A stretch of DNA of 53,335 bases from Dehalococcoidia bacterium UBA1328 (GCA_002306815.1 DBTA01000061.1:5363-58697), one strand, 5' to 3'. Counted from the first letter of the stretch, positions 44,220 through 52,849 are shown. The notes: a model not told the origin generated them from the sequence alone. Numbers and translations are program-made.

Positions 44220-45602
44220 CTAATCTCCACCTGTCTGACCCGAGGGCACGGAATCACTTCGGATGGAAGTCGCTGCGCCTGCCGGTGATTTTTCAGGATT
44301 CTCTTCCATTTCAGGCCAGTCCGGAATCAACTGTCGCTTGGTGCTTTCAAGCAAAACTATTGCGACCGCACCAGCAAGACTGAAAACTGCGGAAAGAATG
44401 ATCGCCCACGTGTACGTACCTGTGATGTCGAAAACCATACCCGGGATCAGTCCGCCAAGAGCCATTCCAAGCCCAGCACCCAGGAGCTGCCATCCGTAAG
44501 TTGTTCCCATCGGGGCATGGCCGTAGTACTTGCGGATCAAAACCGGGAACGCTGTACCTTCACCGCCGTAGGGAATAGCCCAGACAACGGCGAAGATGTA
44601 GAAATCGAGCGTCGAGTCAGCGGTGAGTAGCAGGAAAACCCCGACGCCCTGTCCGAAGAACGAAATGAACATTACCGTTTTCGCACTCATCTTTTCGGAA
44701 AGAACTGGCGCGAGGAAACGAGTAGAAACGCTGACGAGAGATACGGTCGTTAGTACACCGGCAGCAGTGAGAGGTCCGAGCCCTTTAGAAATTCCCAGAG
44801 GAATTATTCCAACGAGAATAACGGCGTGACCAACACATCCGAGGAAGTGGATATTGATGAGGTTCCAGAACGCGTTGGTTTTGTATACGAAACCTTGAAA
44901 TTCTTGCTGGGTTCTTACGTAAATATTGCCGCTGGTTATTAACGGGTTGTCGTTCGCTCTGGTGCCGTATGCGATTCGTCCGGTATCTTCAGGCGTGTTT
45001 CGGAAGAACAGGAGTATGAGGCTCAACGTCGCAGTGCCGACTATCCCCACGACCATAAAGGCCTGGCTCCAGCCGGCAGTGGCAAACAGAACCGCGAGAG
45101 CCTGGACTACCAGTGCAGGCCCCAGGCTCCAGGACACCATCATGATTCCGGTTCCGAGTCCCAAGTGACGACGGAACCAGGCGGCAACGGCTGGTACGAC
45201 AGGGACAAGGAGCAGCGCCTGAGATATTCCGAAGACTATCCCATATGCGACGTAGAGTTCCCAGATTTGCTTAGTCTGGGAGGTCCACATCATGCCAAGG
45301 AAAAACAGTAAAGTGCCGACCACCATGGTTTGTCGGGCTCCGAAACGGTTGCCCAGCCACCCAGCAGCGGGAGATGCGAGAGCCGTGACAATAGACATCA
45401 AGGCGTAGGCAAAACCAATTGCGCCAGGTGTCCATCCGAACGCTTCGACAAGTGGGTCAACGAGAACCCCAAACGACATGCGAATTGCCGCTCCAACCAT
45501 TTGGACCATTCCGGCAATCGCAACGATCACCCAGGCGTAGTGGGCAATCGTGTGTTCTTCGAGACCGAACTTTTTATCGAGCCAGAGTGCTGCGTTTCGC
45601 AT
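44220..45602 (-). CDS. MFS transporter, monocarboxylate/oxalate-type
   Basis: The 460-residue membrane protein has twelve predicted spans, with R-M-S-F-G-V-L-V-D-P-L in the first, S-P-A-A-G-W-L-G-N-R-F-G-A-R (first-loop motif) and a basic R-R-H-L-G-L-G-T-G-I-M. It resembles the monocarboxylate/OxlT-like family that imports small organic acids. It lies between a small membrane protein gene and the PLP enzyme gene, so it is likely the uptake system of this operon. Confidence 0.85.
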   Translation of the reverse strand: MRNAALWLDKKFGLEEHTIAHYAWVIVAIAGMVQMVGAAIRMSFGVLVDPLVEAFGWTPGAIGFAYALMSIVTALASPAAGWLGNRFGARQTMVVGTLLFFLGMMWTSQTKQIWELYVAYGIVFGISQALLLVPVVPAVAAWFRRHLGLGTGIMMVSWSLGPALVVQALAVLFATAGWSQAFMVVGIVGTATLSLILLFFRNTPEDTGRIAYGTRANDNPLITSGNIYVRTQQEFQGFVYKTNAFWNLINIHFLGCVGHAVILVGIIPLGISKGLGPLTAAGVLTTVSLVSVSTRFLAPVLSEKMSAKTVMFISFFGQGVGVFLLLTADSTLDFYIFAVVWAIPYGGEGTAFPVLIRKYYGHAPMGTTYGWQLLGAGLGMALGGLIPGMVFDITGTYTWAIILSAVFSLAGAVAIVLLESTKRQLIPDWPEMEENPEKSPAGAATSIRSDSVPSGQTGGD

Positions 45603-45612
45603 GGAGAATCAA

Positions 45613-45873
45613 CTAGTGGAGCGGGCAGGCAAGGACTAGCCCGTCTTCCCACCATTCTCCTTCGATTTGAGACTCGTCAACTCCTTCGGCGAGAGCTCTT
45701 CTCTCGATTCGATCGACGGATACCCACGCACCAAAATAGATCAAAACTGCTAGTGTTCCTATCACTGACGACATAAGAAGGCCGAACCCCAAAAACGGAC
45801 GGCGTTTTATATCAAAGCCATCGAGTTCGGGTGACTGAGTTTCTACAGTTTGTGCTCGCGCGTCGACTTTCAT
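45613..45873 (-). CDS. small single-span membrane protein next to the MFS importer
   Basis: This 86-residue protein has an N-terminal polar part, one hydrophobic segment (about residues 28-50, F-L-G-F-G-L-L-M-S-S-V-I-G-T-L-A-V-L-I-Y-F) and a C-terminal acidic region with E-G-E-W-W-E-D-G. It lies 34 bases after the enolase-superfamily gene and 10 before the MFS gene, so it is co-transcribed. It may be an accessory subunit of the transporter. I do not recognise a family. Confidence 0.65.
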   Translation of the reverse strand: MKVDARAQTVETQSPELDGFDIKRRPFLGFGLLMSSVIGTLAVLIYFGAWVSVDRIERRALAEGVDESQIEGEWWEDGLVLACPLH

Positions 45874-45907
45874 CGCAAAATCATACGCCGATGTTGGACG
45901 GTTTAGC

Positions 45908-47023
45908 TCATGAAAGCGTCGCGACTTTGTGGGCGGCTATCCACTCTTCGTCGAGTTCAATTCCTAGACCGGGACCGGTCGGTGCTTCGAGATTCCCATT
46001 TTCATTGATCTGCAGTTGCTTTTTTACTCCCCACTGGTGAACTTCCTTTGGAAGCCAGTATTCGAAGTAAGTGCAGTTCATCGATGACATGATGACGTGG
46101 AGATTCGCCGCGTTGAGAGCCGAATTTCCGGCGAGACCCACCTCGCAAACCTTGTGGAAGCCTTCGACCATAGACATTTGCTTTTTGAGTCCGGTTATAC
46201 CGATCTTGCGGACGGTTCCACGTATTACTCGAACAGTGTTGTTTTGAAGAAAGCTCGCAGCTTCGTGGAATAGGAAACCACTCGTATCGCTCATGTTGAG
46301 CGGTGTTTCGAGTCGTGTGGACAGTTCTTTGATCGCTTCGACATTGTTCGCGGCGATTGGATCTTCTAACCAGTAGTAGTCGTTTTCATCGAGAACGTGA
46401 CCCACGTAAAGCGCCTCTCGGAAGGTGTAGCCGTGGTTTCGATCGAGCATAAGTGTCATTCGATCACCAACCGCTTCACGAACTTTTGCCGCCATGATTG
46501 CCGCTTGTTTGTAGTGAAGAGGACCCGGATGAATTTTATAAGCCGTGAAGCCTTCATCCAGTAATTGAAGTGCCTCCTCCACGAATCCCTCTGGCGTGCC
46601 ATGTCGAGGAGGGTAAGTGGCATATAACGGCACTTCCGTTCGAGCAGTTCCAAGCAGTTTGTGAATTGGCTGATTTGCAGCTTTTCCTTCAATGTCCCAA
46701 AGCGCGACGTCAAGTGGAGCCCAGGTAGGCTCCATCGCCGAACCGTGACCAGAAATCACCTTGAGCTGGTTCCATAGCCATTCACGATCTGATGATTCTC
46801 GATCCATCATTGCTGGTTTGAGAGTTTTGATGATCGCCGCCATGCGGTCCGACGAATCCGCACCTTGGTCACCAACGAACGCGTGACCTTCGATTCCCTG
46901 GTCAGTCTTAACTCGGAGCACTCCCTGCGTCGTCGTTCCGCCCAAATCGGCTCGTTCATCCTGCACGCGTACTGAAGGAGGGCGTCGTTCGATCACATCA
47001 ATGGTGATGTCGGTGATTTTCAT
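45908..47023 (-). CDS. atypical enolase-superfamily protein
   Basis: The 371-residue protein has the MR/enolase fold: N-terminal capping domain to about residue 120, then Y-K-I-H-P-G-P (K-x-H), metal-ligand D in M-L-D-R-N-H and E in W-L-E-D-P. At the third ligand, where G-E is normal, it reads M-S-D-T; where Q-P-D is normal it reads I-R-G-T, and the expected late P-H motif reads G-L-A-G-N. The catalytic His-Asp dyad therefore seems absent and one metal ligand altered. It heads a five-gene operon with a small membrane protein, MFS importer, PLP enzyme and TPP enzyme, so it probably acts on the imported acid. Substrate unknown. Confidence 0.8.
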   Translation of the reverse strand: MKITDITIDVIERRPPSVRVQDERADLGGTTTQGVLRVKTDQGIEGHAFVGDQGADSSDRMAAIIKTLKPAMMDRESSDREWLWNQLKVISGHGSAMEPTWAPLDVALWDIEGKAANQPIHKLLGTARTEVPLYATYPPRHGTPEGFVEEALQLLDEGFTAYKIHPGPLHYKQAAIMAAKVREAVGDRMTLMLDRNHGYTFREALYVGHVLDENDYYWLEDPIAANNVEAIKELSTRLETPLNMSDTSGFLFHEAASFLQNNTVRVIRGTVRKIGITGLKKQMSMVEGFHKVCEVGLAGNSALNAANLHVIMSSMNCTYFEYWLPKEVHQWGVKKQLQINENGNLEAPTGPGLGIELDEEWIAAHKVATLS

Positions 47024-47288
47024 GTTCTGTTCGTATTCTGTGACGAGGTTGAATCGCTAAAAAGGCACAACGAGTCCGTGCTCCAAACTGCGAAACGGAT
47101 AGTACACCGAATAATTCTGGTTGTTCCGCAATAGGTTGTTTCTCCTGTGCGAGTTAGATCATTCACTATGTCGGCGCGTGTGTGCGAAACCTCATAATTG
47201 AGGTAAAGATCCCGCGTAACGCGTACACGTGGAAACGTCTTTGATCTGTAAAGTTGCGGAGTACACCGCGGAGGGAAGTTCAATCACT

Positions 47289-47644
47289 ATGGAACACTGG
47301 ACTGACTACCGTAGAATTCACTCACTAATGATGCATCTTGGTAAAACCGTAAAAACCGATAAGCCTACTCGCAGCGCGTTCGTCGCTGAGCAGGCTCGAG
47401 AAGACCTTCTCAACCAGAATCCGAATGCCGATTTGAAGGTTTTCTCTCAGGTCGCTTCGCACTAGATGATCTTGGAGAGGAATACAAGAACGCCCTCGCC
47501 ACAATTGACGGCGTGAAACAAACGATTCGTGTGAAGCGCACCGTGATGCGTGGACTCGAAGATCGGATGAAATTTTTCGAACAGCAGGTCCTCCGTCACA
47601 TGGCTCAGCTTGCAAATACAGTGAGTAAAAAGAACGCCGCATAG
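47289..47644 (+). pseudogene. small unknown protein gene, frameshifted
   Basis: The first part (47289-47465) reads M-E-H-W-T-D-Y-R-R-I-H-S-L-M-M-H-L-G and ends D-L-K-V-F-S-Q-V-A-S-H. A second frame continues as L-D-D-L-G-E-E-Y-K-N-A-L-A-T-I-D-G-V-K-Q-T and ends at 47644 with M-R-G-L-E-D-R-M-K-F-F-E-Q-Q. The second part has no start codon near its beginning, so one gene of about 118 residues broken by a single-base change near 47455-47465 is the simplest reading. It is helical and charged. I do not recognise the family. Real frameshift or assembly error cannot be told apart. A strong terminator follows. Confidence 0.5.
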
Positions 47645-47684
47645 CGAGTTTTTCGCCACGCAGTCGACCATCACCAAGTAACCT

Positions 47685-47717
47685 AACGACACCTGCTTTT
47701 CAGGTGTCGTTTTCTTT
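47685..47717 (+). terminator. Rho-independent terminator
   Basis: AACGACACCTG (47685-47695) pairs with CAGGTGTCGTT (47701-47711) around CTTTT, followed by TTCTTTT. It lies 41 bases after the frameshifted gene and just before the ribosome site of the next gene. Confidence 0.88.
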
Positions 47718-47729
47718 TGGGAGGATCAA

Positions 47730-49130
47730 TTGGCGACTGGCACGGAAATTTCTTCGCTTGAACCGAAAATTGCCGAGATTGCCGAAAGCTCGATGAAGCA
47801 AGATCGAATCCCCGGGCTTTCTATCGGCGTTGTTCGCGGTGACTCGATCATTAGTTACTACTCTTTCGGCACACAGACGCTGGGGGAAGACAAGCCTCCC
47901 ACACCGCAGACCATCTCCCGCGTTGCGTCTATTACAAAGACTTTCACGGCGACGGCGATTCTCCAGTTAAGAGATCTCGGGCAGTTGGAACTTGACGATC
48001 CGCTGCTCGTTCACATGCCAGACTTCACGATCGCCAACGCACTCCGCGGAACGCTTGAAGGCGTGACGTTACGGCGACTGATGACGCATTACTCGGGATT
48101 GAGAACAGAGCACCCGCTCACCGACTGGAACGCGCCGTCATTCCCGACAGCTGAAGCCCTTCTAGACAACCTCGCTGACATTGACGTGGTGATACCTCAA
48201 GACACTCAGTGGAAGTACTCGAATCTCGCGGTCGGTCTGCTCGGTCATGTCATTGAGCAGGTGAGTGGAGTTGCATACGAACAGTATGTGTACGAAGAGA
48301 TCACCGATCCTCTGGGACTTACCAATACCCGATTCGAGCTGGATCCCGAGCAAAAACAACTTCAAGCGACCGGCTACAGTCATCCGAAGCCCGGCGAAGC
48401 TGATCTAAGACTCGCTCCATACGCTCCCTTGCGTGGTATTGCAGCAGCTGGACAGTTGCACTCGAACGTCGAAGATCTGGCTAAGTGGATGTCGTTCCAA
48501 TTCTCATCGGGACGAAAAATACACTCGAGCAAAGTACTTTCAGCAGAGTCATTGGCTGAAATGCATCGCGCTGTCTATCTCGCCAACGATTGGTCTAACG
48601 GGCAGGCGATTGGGTGGCGAATGAATCGTCGCGGCGATCTCGTGATGCACAACCACGGTGGTGGAATCCAGGGCTACGCATCGAACATGGTATTCAGCGT
48701 AGAAAACCAGACAGGTGTAGTAGTACTTGCCAATATTTGGCCTGCACCGACTCCATATGTGTTGGCTGAGGACATTGCGGAGATGGTGATTCGAGAACTC
48801 GGTCGATTGCCAGAACCGGACGAATCCGTGTTGGAACCTGTATCAGAACAAGACGCCACGCCGTATCTCGGACGCTACTGGGCTGAACCGGGGGCTTATG
48901 TTGATGTGGTGTACGAGAACGGATCGTTTGGTCTAGGTAGCCCGCGTGAAGGCGACTACACTTTGCACGGACCCGCAGGGTTGGCGCTTGATCCGTCAAT
49001 CAACCAAGAAGGCGCGTTTCGAACGGTGGATGGTCGCGGCGCCGGTGAACTCACTGAGTTTTCGTTGAACACCGACGGCAAAGCGAAGTCGTTCCGGCTA
49101 GGCGGATTCCTGTACATGCGAGTCAACTAG
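47730..49130 (+). CDS. beta-lactamase-fold serine hydrolase (class C type)
   Basis: The 466-residue protein has the S-x-x-K motif S-I-T-K at residues 67-70, Y-S-N near 162-164 (second active-site motif) and H-N-H-G-G-G late, as in beta-lactamase/transpeptidase-like esterases and peptidases. No signal peptide is seen, so it is probably a cytoplasmic or peripheral esterase rather than a resistance enzyme. A C-terminal domain of about 110 residues follows the catalytic part. TTG start with GGGAGG at good spacing right after the upstream terminator. Confidence 0.85.
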   Translation: MATGTEISSLEPKIAEIAESSMKQDRIPGLSIGVVRGDSIISYYSFGTQTLGEDKPPTPQTISRVASITKTFTATAILQLRDLGQLELDDPLLVHMPDFTIANALRGTLEGVTLRRLMTHYSGLRTEHPLTDWNAPSFPTAEALLDNLADIDVVIPQDTQWKYSNLAVGLLGHVIEQVSGVAYEQYVYEEITDPLGLTNTRFELDPEQKQLQATGYSHPKPGEADLRLAPYAPLRGIAAAGQLHSNVEDLAKWMSFQFSSGRKIHSSKVLSAESLAEMHRAVYLANDWSNGQAIGWRMNRRGDLVMHNHGGGIQGYASNMVFSVENQTGVVVLANIWPAPTPYVLAEDIAEMVIRELGRLPEPDESVLEPVSEQDATPYLGRYWAEPGAYVDVVYENGSFGLGSPREGDYTLHGPAGLALDPSINQEGAFRTVDGRGAGELTEFSLNTDGKAKSFRLGGFLYMRVN

Positions 49131-49179
49131 CGACTATCGGGTTACTGGGTAAGATCGAAGTTATTCTGAGAATGTAAAC

Positions 49180-50850
49180 ATGGCTGGAGTATTCGAAATT
49201 GCTGACGGGTTTATCGATACCGTCGCCAAACATCATCCGCTTTCGGCAACTCACATGGGTGTACCGGGTTTCGATCATTTGATGCCCGATTACACTCCTG
49301 AAGCCGGTGAGGGGTTCCACAATGATGTACTAGCTGCCTACAAAGATATGCAGGCCGCCGAACCGACTAATGAACGCGAACGAATGTGCAAAGACACGTT
49401 CATTGACGAGATTTCACTTTCGATTGAGCAGTACGAATCACGAGAGCACTTGCGTGACATGAATGTGCTTTTCTCTCCGGTTCAGAGCGTTCGTTCAATA
49501 TTTGACCTGATGTCGCAAGACTCCGCCGAAGCGTGGGAGAACATCGCGTCGAGAATGGAAAAGATTGGCGAATCTCTTGACGGTTACCGGCGAGCATTGG
49601 ATGTTGGACGTTCCGAAGGTTTGGTCACGTCAATCCGACAGGTGAGTGGTACTGCCGAGCAATGCGAAGTGTGGTCTGGAAATGGCGATAACGATCCTTT
49701 CTTCGATTCGATGATCGCGGCATTCTCTGCGTCGGATATTAGTGATGATGCACTTGCTCGACGGATCGAAAATGCCGCGCATTTGGCAACTGACGCTTAC
49801 GCCACGATGGGTGAGTATTTGCGTAACGAGTATTTACCCGATGCCACCACGGTCGACGGAGTTGGACGAGATCGCTACGCCCTTTCTGCGAAGGGATATC
49901 TCGGCGCAGAAATAGATCCCGAAGAAACCTACGACTGGGGCTGGGAACAGCTTGCGTGGGTGCGTTCAGAAATGACCAAAACCGCCGAGAAGATCAAGCC
50001 AGGCGCTTCAATCGCAGAGGCGGTTGAACTGCTCGAAAACGACCCCGAAAAAATGATCAAGGGCGAAGATGAGTTTCGGCAGTGGATGCAGGATCTTCAA
50101 GATAGAACCATCAGTGAGATGGATGGCATCCACTTCGATATCGCAGAACCGGTTCGAACAATCGAAGCTCTGATAGCCCCTCCGGGTGGTGCATTGGCTA
50201 TGTACTACACAGGTCCGTCGGAAGACTTCTCACGACCGGGGCGAACCTGGTATCCGACAGGCGGGAAAACCGAGTTTCCGATCTGGCGTGAAGTGTCAAT
50301 TGCGTATCACGAAGGAGTCCCCGGTCACCATTTTCAAATAGCTACGAATGTCGCAATGACTGAAGAGCTTTCGAGATTTCAGCGATTGTTGGCAGGAACT
50401 TCCGGGCACGCCGAGGGTTGGGCACTGTACGCAGAGAGACTCATGGGCGAGCTTGGTTATCTGGAGAATCCTGATCTCTACATGGGAATGCTCGACGCGC
50501 AGGCGCTGCGAAGCGTACGAGTGATAGTCGATATCGGAATGCACCTTGGCTTGAAGATTCCAAATCATTCCGATTTCCATCCTGGAGAAGTTTGGAACGG
50601 CGATCTGGCGCTGGAGTTCATGAAGGAAAGAGTTCACTTCCCGGCCGACTTCGTGGCTTCCGAGGTTGATCGGTATCTAGGTATTCCCGGACAGGCGATC
50701 AGCTACAAAGTTGGCGAACGAGTCTGGCTCGAAGCTCGAGAGTCAGCAAAGAAATCGTTGGGCTCAAAATTTGACCTCAAAGAATGGCACAACAAAGCTC
50801 TAAAACTTGGCCCCATGGGCCTCGCCCAAATGAAACGAGAGCTGGCGTAG
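49180..50850 (+). CDS. DUF885-family metallopeptidase-like protein
   Basis: The 556-residue protein shows Y-H-E-G-V-P-G-H-H-F-Q-I-A near residue 377, the zinc-binding motif of DUF885 (H-E-x-x-P-G-H), followed by E-G-W-A-L-Y-A-E-R-L-M-G-E-L-G-Y. Proteins of this family are putative oligopeptidases; few have been characterised. No signal peptide. It starts 49 bases after the serine hydrolase and may be co-transcribed with it. Confidence 0.85.
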   Translation: MAGVFEIADGFIDTVAKHHPLSATHMGVPGFDHLMPDYTPEAGEGFHNDVLAAYKDMQAAEPTNERERMCKDTFIDEISLSIEQYESREHLRDMNVLFSPVQSVRSIFDLMSQDSAEAWENIASRMEKIGESLDGYRRALDVGRSEGLVTSIRQVSGTAEQCEVWSGNGDNDPFFDSMIAAFSASDISDDALARRIENAAHLATDAYATMGEYLRNEYLPDATTVDGVGRDRYALSAKGYLGAEIDPEETYDWGWEQLAWVRSEMTKTAEKIKPGASIAEAVELLENDPEKMIKGEDEFRQWMQDLQDRTISEMDGIHFDIAEPVRTIEALIAPPGGALAMYYTGPSEDFSRPGRTWYPTGGKTEFPIWREVSIAYHEGVPGHHFQIATNVAMTEELSRFQRLLAGTSGHAEGWALYAERLMGELGYLENPDLYMGMLDAQALRSVRVIVDIGMHLGLKIPNHSDFHPGEVWNGDLALEFMKERVHFPADFVASEVDRYLGIPGQAISYKVGERVWLEARESAKKSLGSKFDLKEWHNKALKLGPMGLAQMKRELA

Positions 50851-50894
50851 CCCAACCCCGCTTACATTCGCGATATTGGAAACGTGGCTCAAAG

Positions 50895-50925
50895 TCCCTA
50901 ATCCCTCCTCAGGTGAGGGAATTGC
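50895..50925. repeat. diverged intergenic repeat of the CCCTGAGGG type
   Basis: CTAATCCCTCCTCAGGTGAGGGAATTG in the gap after the DUF885 gene resembles the copy at 52943-52990 and the common CTCTCCCTGAGGGAGAGG class of intergenic repeats. The similarity is by eye and short. Confidence 0.35.
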
Positions 50926-51006
50926 TTTTCTCGGACGCTAGAAATCTCTTCCAAACCACCGCACATCTGAGTTAAAGATCCACCACAACCGATCAATCGA
51001 ATTCAC

Positions 51007-51300
51007 TTGCAACTGCTAATTACAGACCAAGCCCGCGAATATCTCGAAAACCGAGAACGACCCGTCGCGCTCGACTGCCTCGCCGGACTCGGCTGAGGCA
51101 GTCACGCCTCTATATCGGTCGATACTTACGCAAAAAAAGCCAACCTAAATGCTTACCAGACGGTCAAAGATAAAGGACTCGAAATCCTTGTTTCTAACAA
51201 CCTGGCATCCAAGGCCGCAGCCGTCCTAATTGAGCACAAGAAGTTCCTGTTCTTCAAATGGCTTTCGGTCCGAGCCCAACTCTACGGTCACTTCACCTGA
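51007..51300 (+). CDS. small protein with in-frame UGA: possible selenoprotein or nonsense pseudogene
   Basis: From TTG 51007 the frame reads M/L-Q-L-L-I-T-D-Q-A-R-E-Y-L, V-A-L-D-C-L-A-G-L-G, then TGA (51094-51096) as codon 30, then G-S-H-A-S-I-S-V-D-T, E-I-L-V-S-N-N-L and K-K-F-L-F-F-K-W-L-S-V up to TGA at 51298; 97 residues. Both halves stay in one frame and fit a small fold I associate, from memory, with the CC/Se motif family of (seleno)proteins, where a Cys or Sec stands at this place. A hairpin TATC-GGTC-GATA follows 16 bases after the UGA, with the loop starting G-G after 20, as bacterial SECIS elements require. No Shine-Dalgarno site is seen, and no selenocysteine machinery is in the window. 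Alternatives: Trp or Cys codon mutated to TGA. Confidence 0.5.
51113..51124 (+). promoter_or_regulatory. candidate bacterial SECIS hairpin
   Basis: TATC (51113-51116) pairs with GATA (51121-51124) around a GGTC loop. The first loop G lies 20 bases after the in-frame TGA, inside the 16-37 range, and the loop opens with G-G, as in the bacterial SECIS model. The stem is short (four pairs), so this may be chance. Confidence 0.35.
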
Positions 51301-51349
51301 AGCCACTAACTCACCCTCGACCGTGCGCCGGGGTCCTTTGAATCAGACT

Positions 51350-52213
51350 CTAAACGTCGATTGCCATTAGTTCTTCGGCGTAGATGACCTGTCCGCCGTA
51401 GACCTCTCGGATGTCACCGAGTCCCTTTTCAAGCGGACCGTGTTGTGCGATGTGCGGACCCATGTGGACGAGGATCAGTTTCTTTACTCCGGCTTCCTCT
51501 GCCATTCGGGCTGCACCTGTTGTGCCGCATTGCCCGGGTGCTTCACCGTCCGAGTCCATGCATTCCTGGTCATCCCAGCACATGCACAACATTACATCAG
51601 CGTCCTTCGCAAGATCGATCACAGACTGACACGGTTGTGTGTCGCCGGTGAACACGACTGACTTTCCTGATTTGGTCTCGATTCTGTATGCGAGAGAATC
51701 CAAATAAGGCTGGACGTGCTCAGCGGGTGCTGAAGTTACTTCGAAGTTCTTGGCAGTGTGAATGGTTCCGACACCAACATCTTTCGCTTTGATCTTCGGT
51801 GCTTTACGAGGCAACACACCACCGCGGTTGATATAAACCTTCTGAGACAAAGGATGGTAAATCCGTGCCTTCCAGTCGTGCGCAAACACGCCGTTTTCGC
51901 CAATAACTCCTTCGGTGATTTTCTCGGTGAGTGTGGGACCGAACACCTGAAGCTGGTTTTCTTTACCGATCGATTGGTCGAATCGAGTGAGGAGGAAGCA
52001 CGGGTAGTCGATGTCGTGGTCGAAGTGATGATGTGTGAAGAAGATATAGTCGATATCCAGAGGCCAAAGTCCGGCCTGAACGAGCTTGTGTGTCGTCGCC
52101 GGACCGCAGTCGATCATGATTTTTTCGCCCTCTACTTCGAGGACGTAGGCTGAACCAAAGCGGGTAGGAGTTGGGGTAGGCGTACCAGCCCCAAGAACAT
52201 AAAGCCTTGCCAT
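51350..52213 (-). CDS. metallo-beta-lactamase-fold hydrolase, RNase Z/arylsulfatase-like
   Basis: The 287-residue protein begins L-G-A-G-T-P-T-P-T-P-T-R-F-G-S and has the zinc motif T-H-H-H-F-D-H-D near residue 74, H-V-Q-P near 167, F-T-G-D-T near 190 and H-M-G-P-H near 250. This is the layout of RNase Z-like MBL enzymes, but without an exosite arm, so it is more likely a small-molecule hydrolase. The ATG at 52213 has GGAGG nine bases upstream; an upstream ATG at 52243 is less likely. Two cysteine-rich spots (M-L-C-M-C-W) are unusual. Confidence 0.8.
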   Translation of the reverse strand: MARLYVLGAGTPTPTPTRFGSAYVLEVEGEKIMIDCGPATTHKLVQAGLWPLDIDYIFFTHHHFDHDIDYPCFLLTRFDQSIGKENQLQVFGPTLTEKITEGVIGENGVFAHDWKARIYHPLSQKVYINRGGVLPRKAPKIKAKDVGVGTIHTAKNFEVTSAPAEHVQPYLDSLAYRIETKSGKSVVFTGDTQPCQSVIDLAKDADVMLCMCWDDQECMDSDGEAPGQCGTTGAARMAEEAGVKKLILVHMGPHIAQHGPLEKGLGDIREVYGGQVIYAEELMAIDV

Positions 52214-52540
52214 TCGTTGTTGCCTCCAAGGTTCAGTAATCAACTTTCAGGAATTACAGACTTCCGCTCATTAGCATCTACTCCGATATTTCCGTAGGAG
52301 AATCATATTCCCGTTCCAGGGATGATTTTGCGCTATCACGCTGCGGGATTTCACCAGTTTTGCGTCTGAGTTATCTCTAAGAAAAAACGAAACCCAAAAA
52401 AATCGCCAAAACTCGGAAAAAAAGCTACTAGGAACCATTTAGCGGTTACCGGATAGGATGCCGCCCGTTCGGTCCGCACGCGTTATGTGTGCGTGACTTC
52501 AAACGGCACGGTGTCCGCCGTGATCAATGGAGGCGTTGTG

Positions 52541-52849
52541 GTGCTTTACTTCAAATCTTGTTTACGTTGCAAGGACGGTACTGTCGAGCTTGGCTCAGAC
52601 AATTTTGGTTCGTTTTTAAGTTGCATTACCTGCGGTTACACGATCAATTCTCGCTCTATTAGAGCGAATGGATCGATCGAGCAACCTACTTCTTTGGAAG
52701 AAGACGTTGTGATGGCTCCTCCAGTTGAGCAAATCGCAGCTTTGGAAGAAGTTGACGAACCTGGCTTCGATCCCGACATAGACCTGTTCTACGAAGATGC
52801 TGCTGCAATCGAGGTCGAGGACTTAGAGCTCGAAGAAGCGCTCATATAA
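52541..52849 (+). CDS. zinc-ribbon protein with acidic tail
   Basis: From GTG 52541 the 102-residue protein reads M-L-Y-F-K-S-C-L-R-C, then S-C-I-T-C-G-Y: cysteines 7, 10, 28 and 31 form a zinc ribbon. The remaining 65 residues are strongly acidic. GGAGG lies seven bases before the GTG; the longer frame from 52487 lacks such a site. Similar short zinc-ribbon proteins are common in Dehalococcoidia; the role is unknown, with nucleic acid or polymerase contact likely for such ribbons. Confidence 0.7.
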   Translation: MLYFKSCLRCKDGTVELGSDNFGSFLSCITCGYTINSRSIRANGSIEQPTSLEEDVVMAPPVEQIAALEEVDEPGFDPDIDLFYEDAAAIEVEDLELEEALI

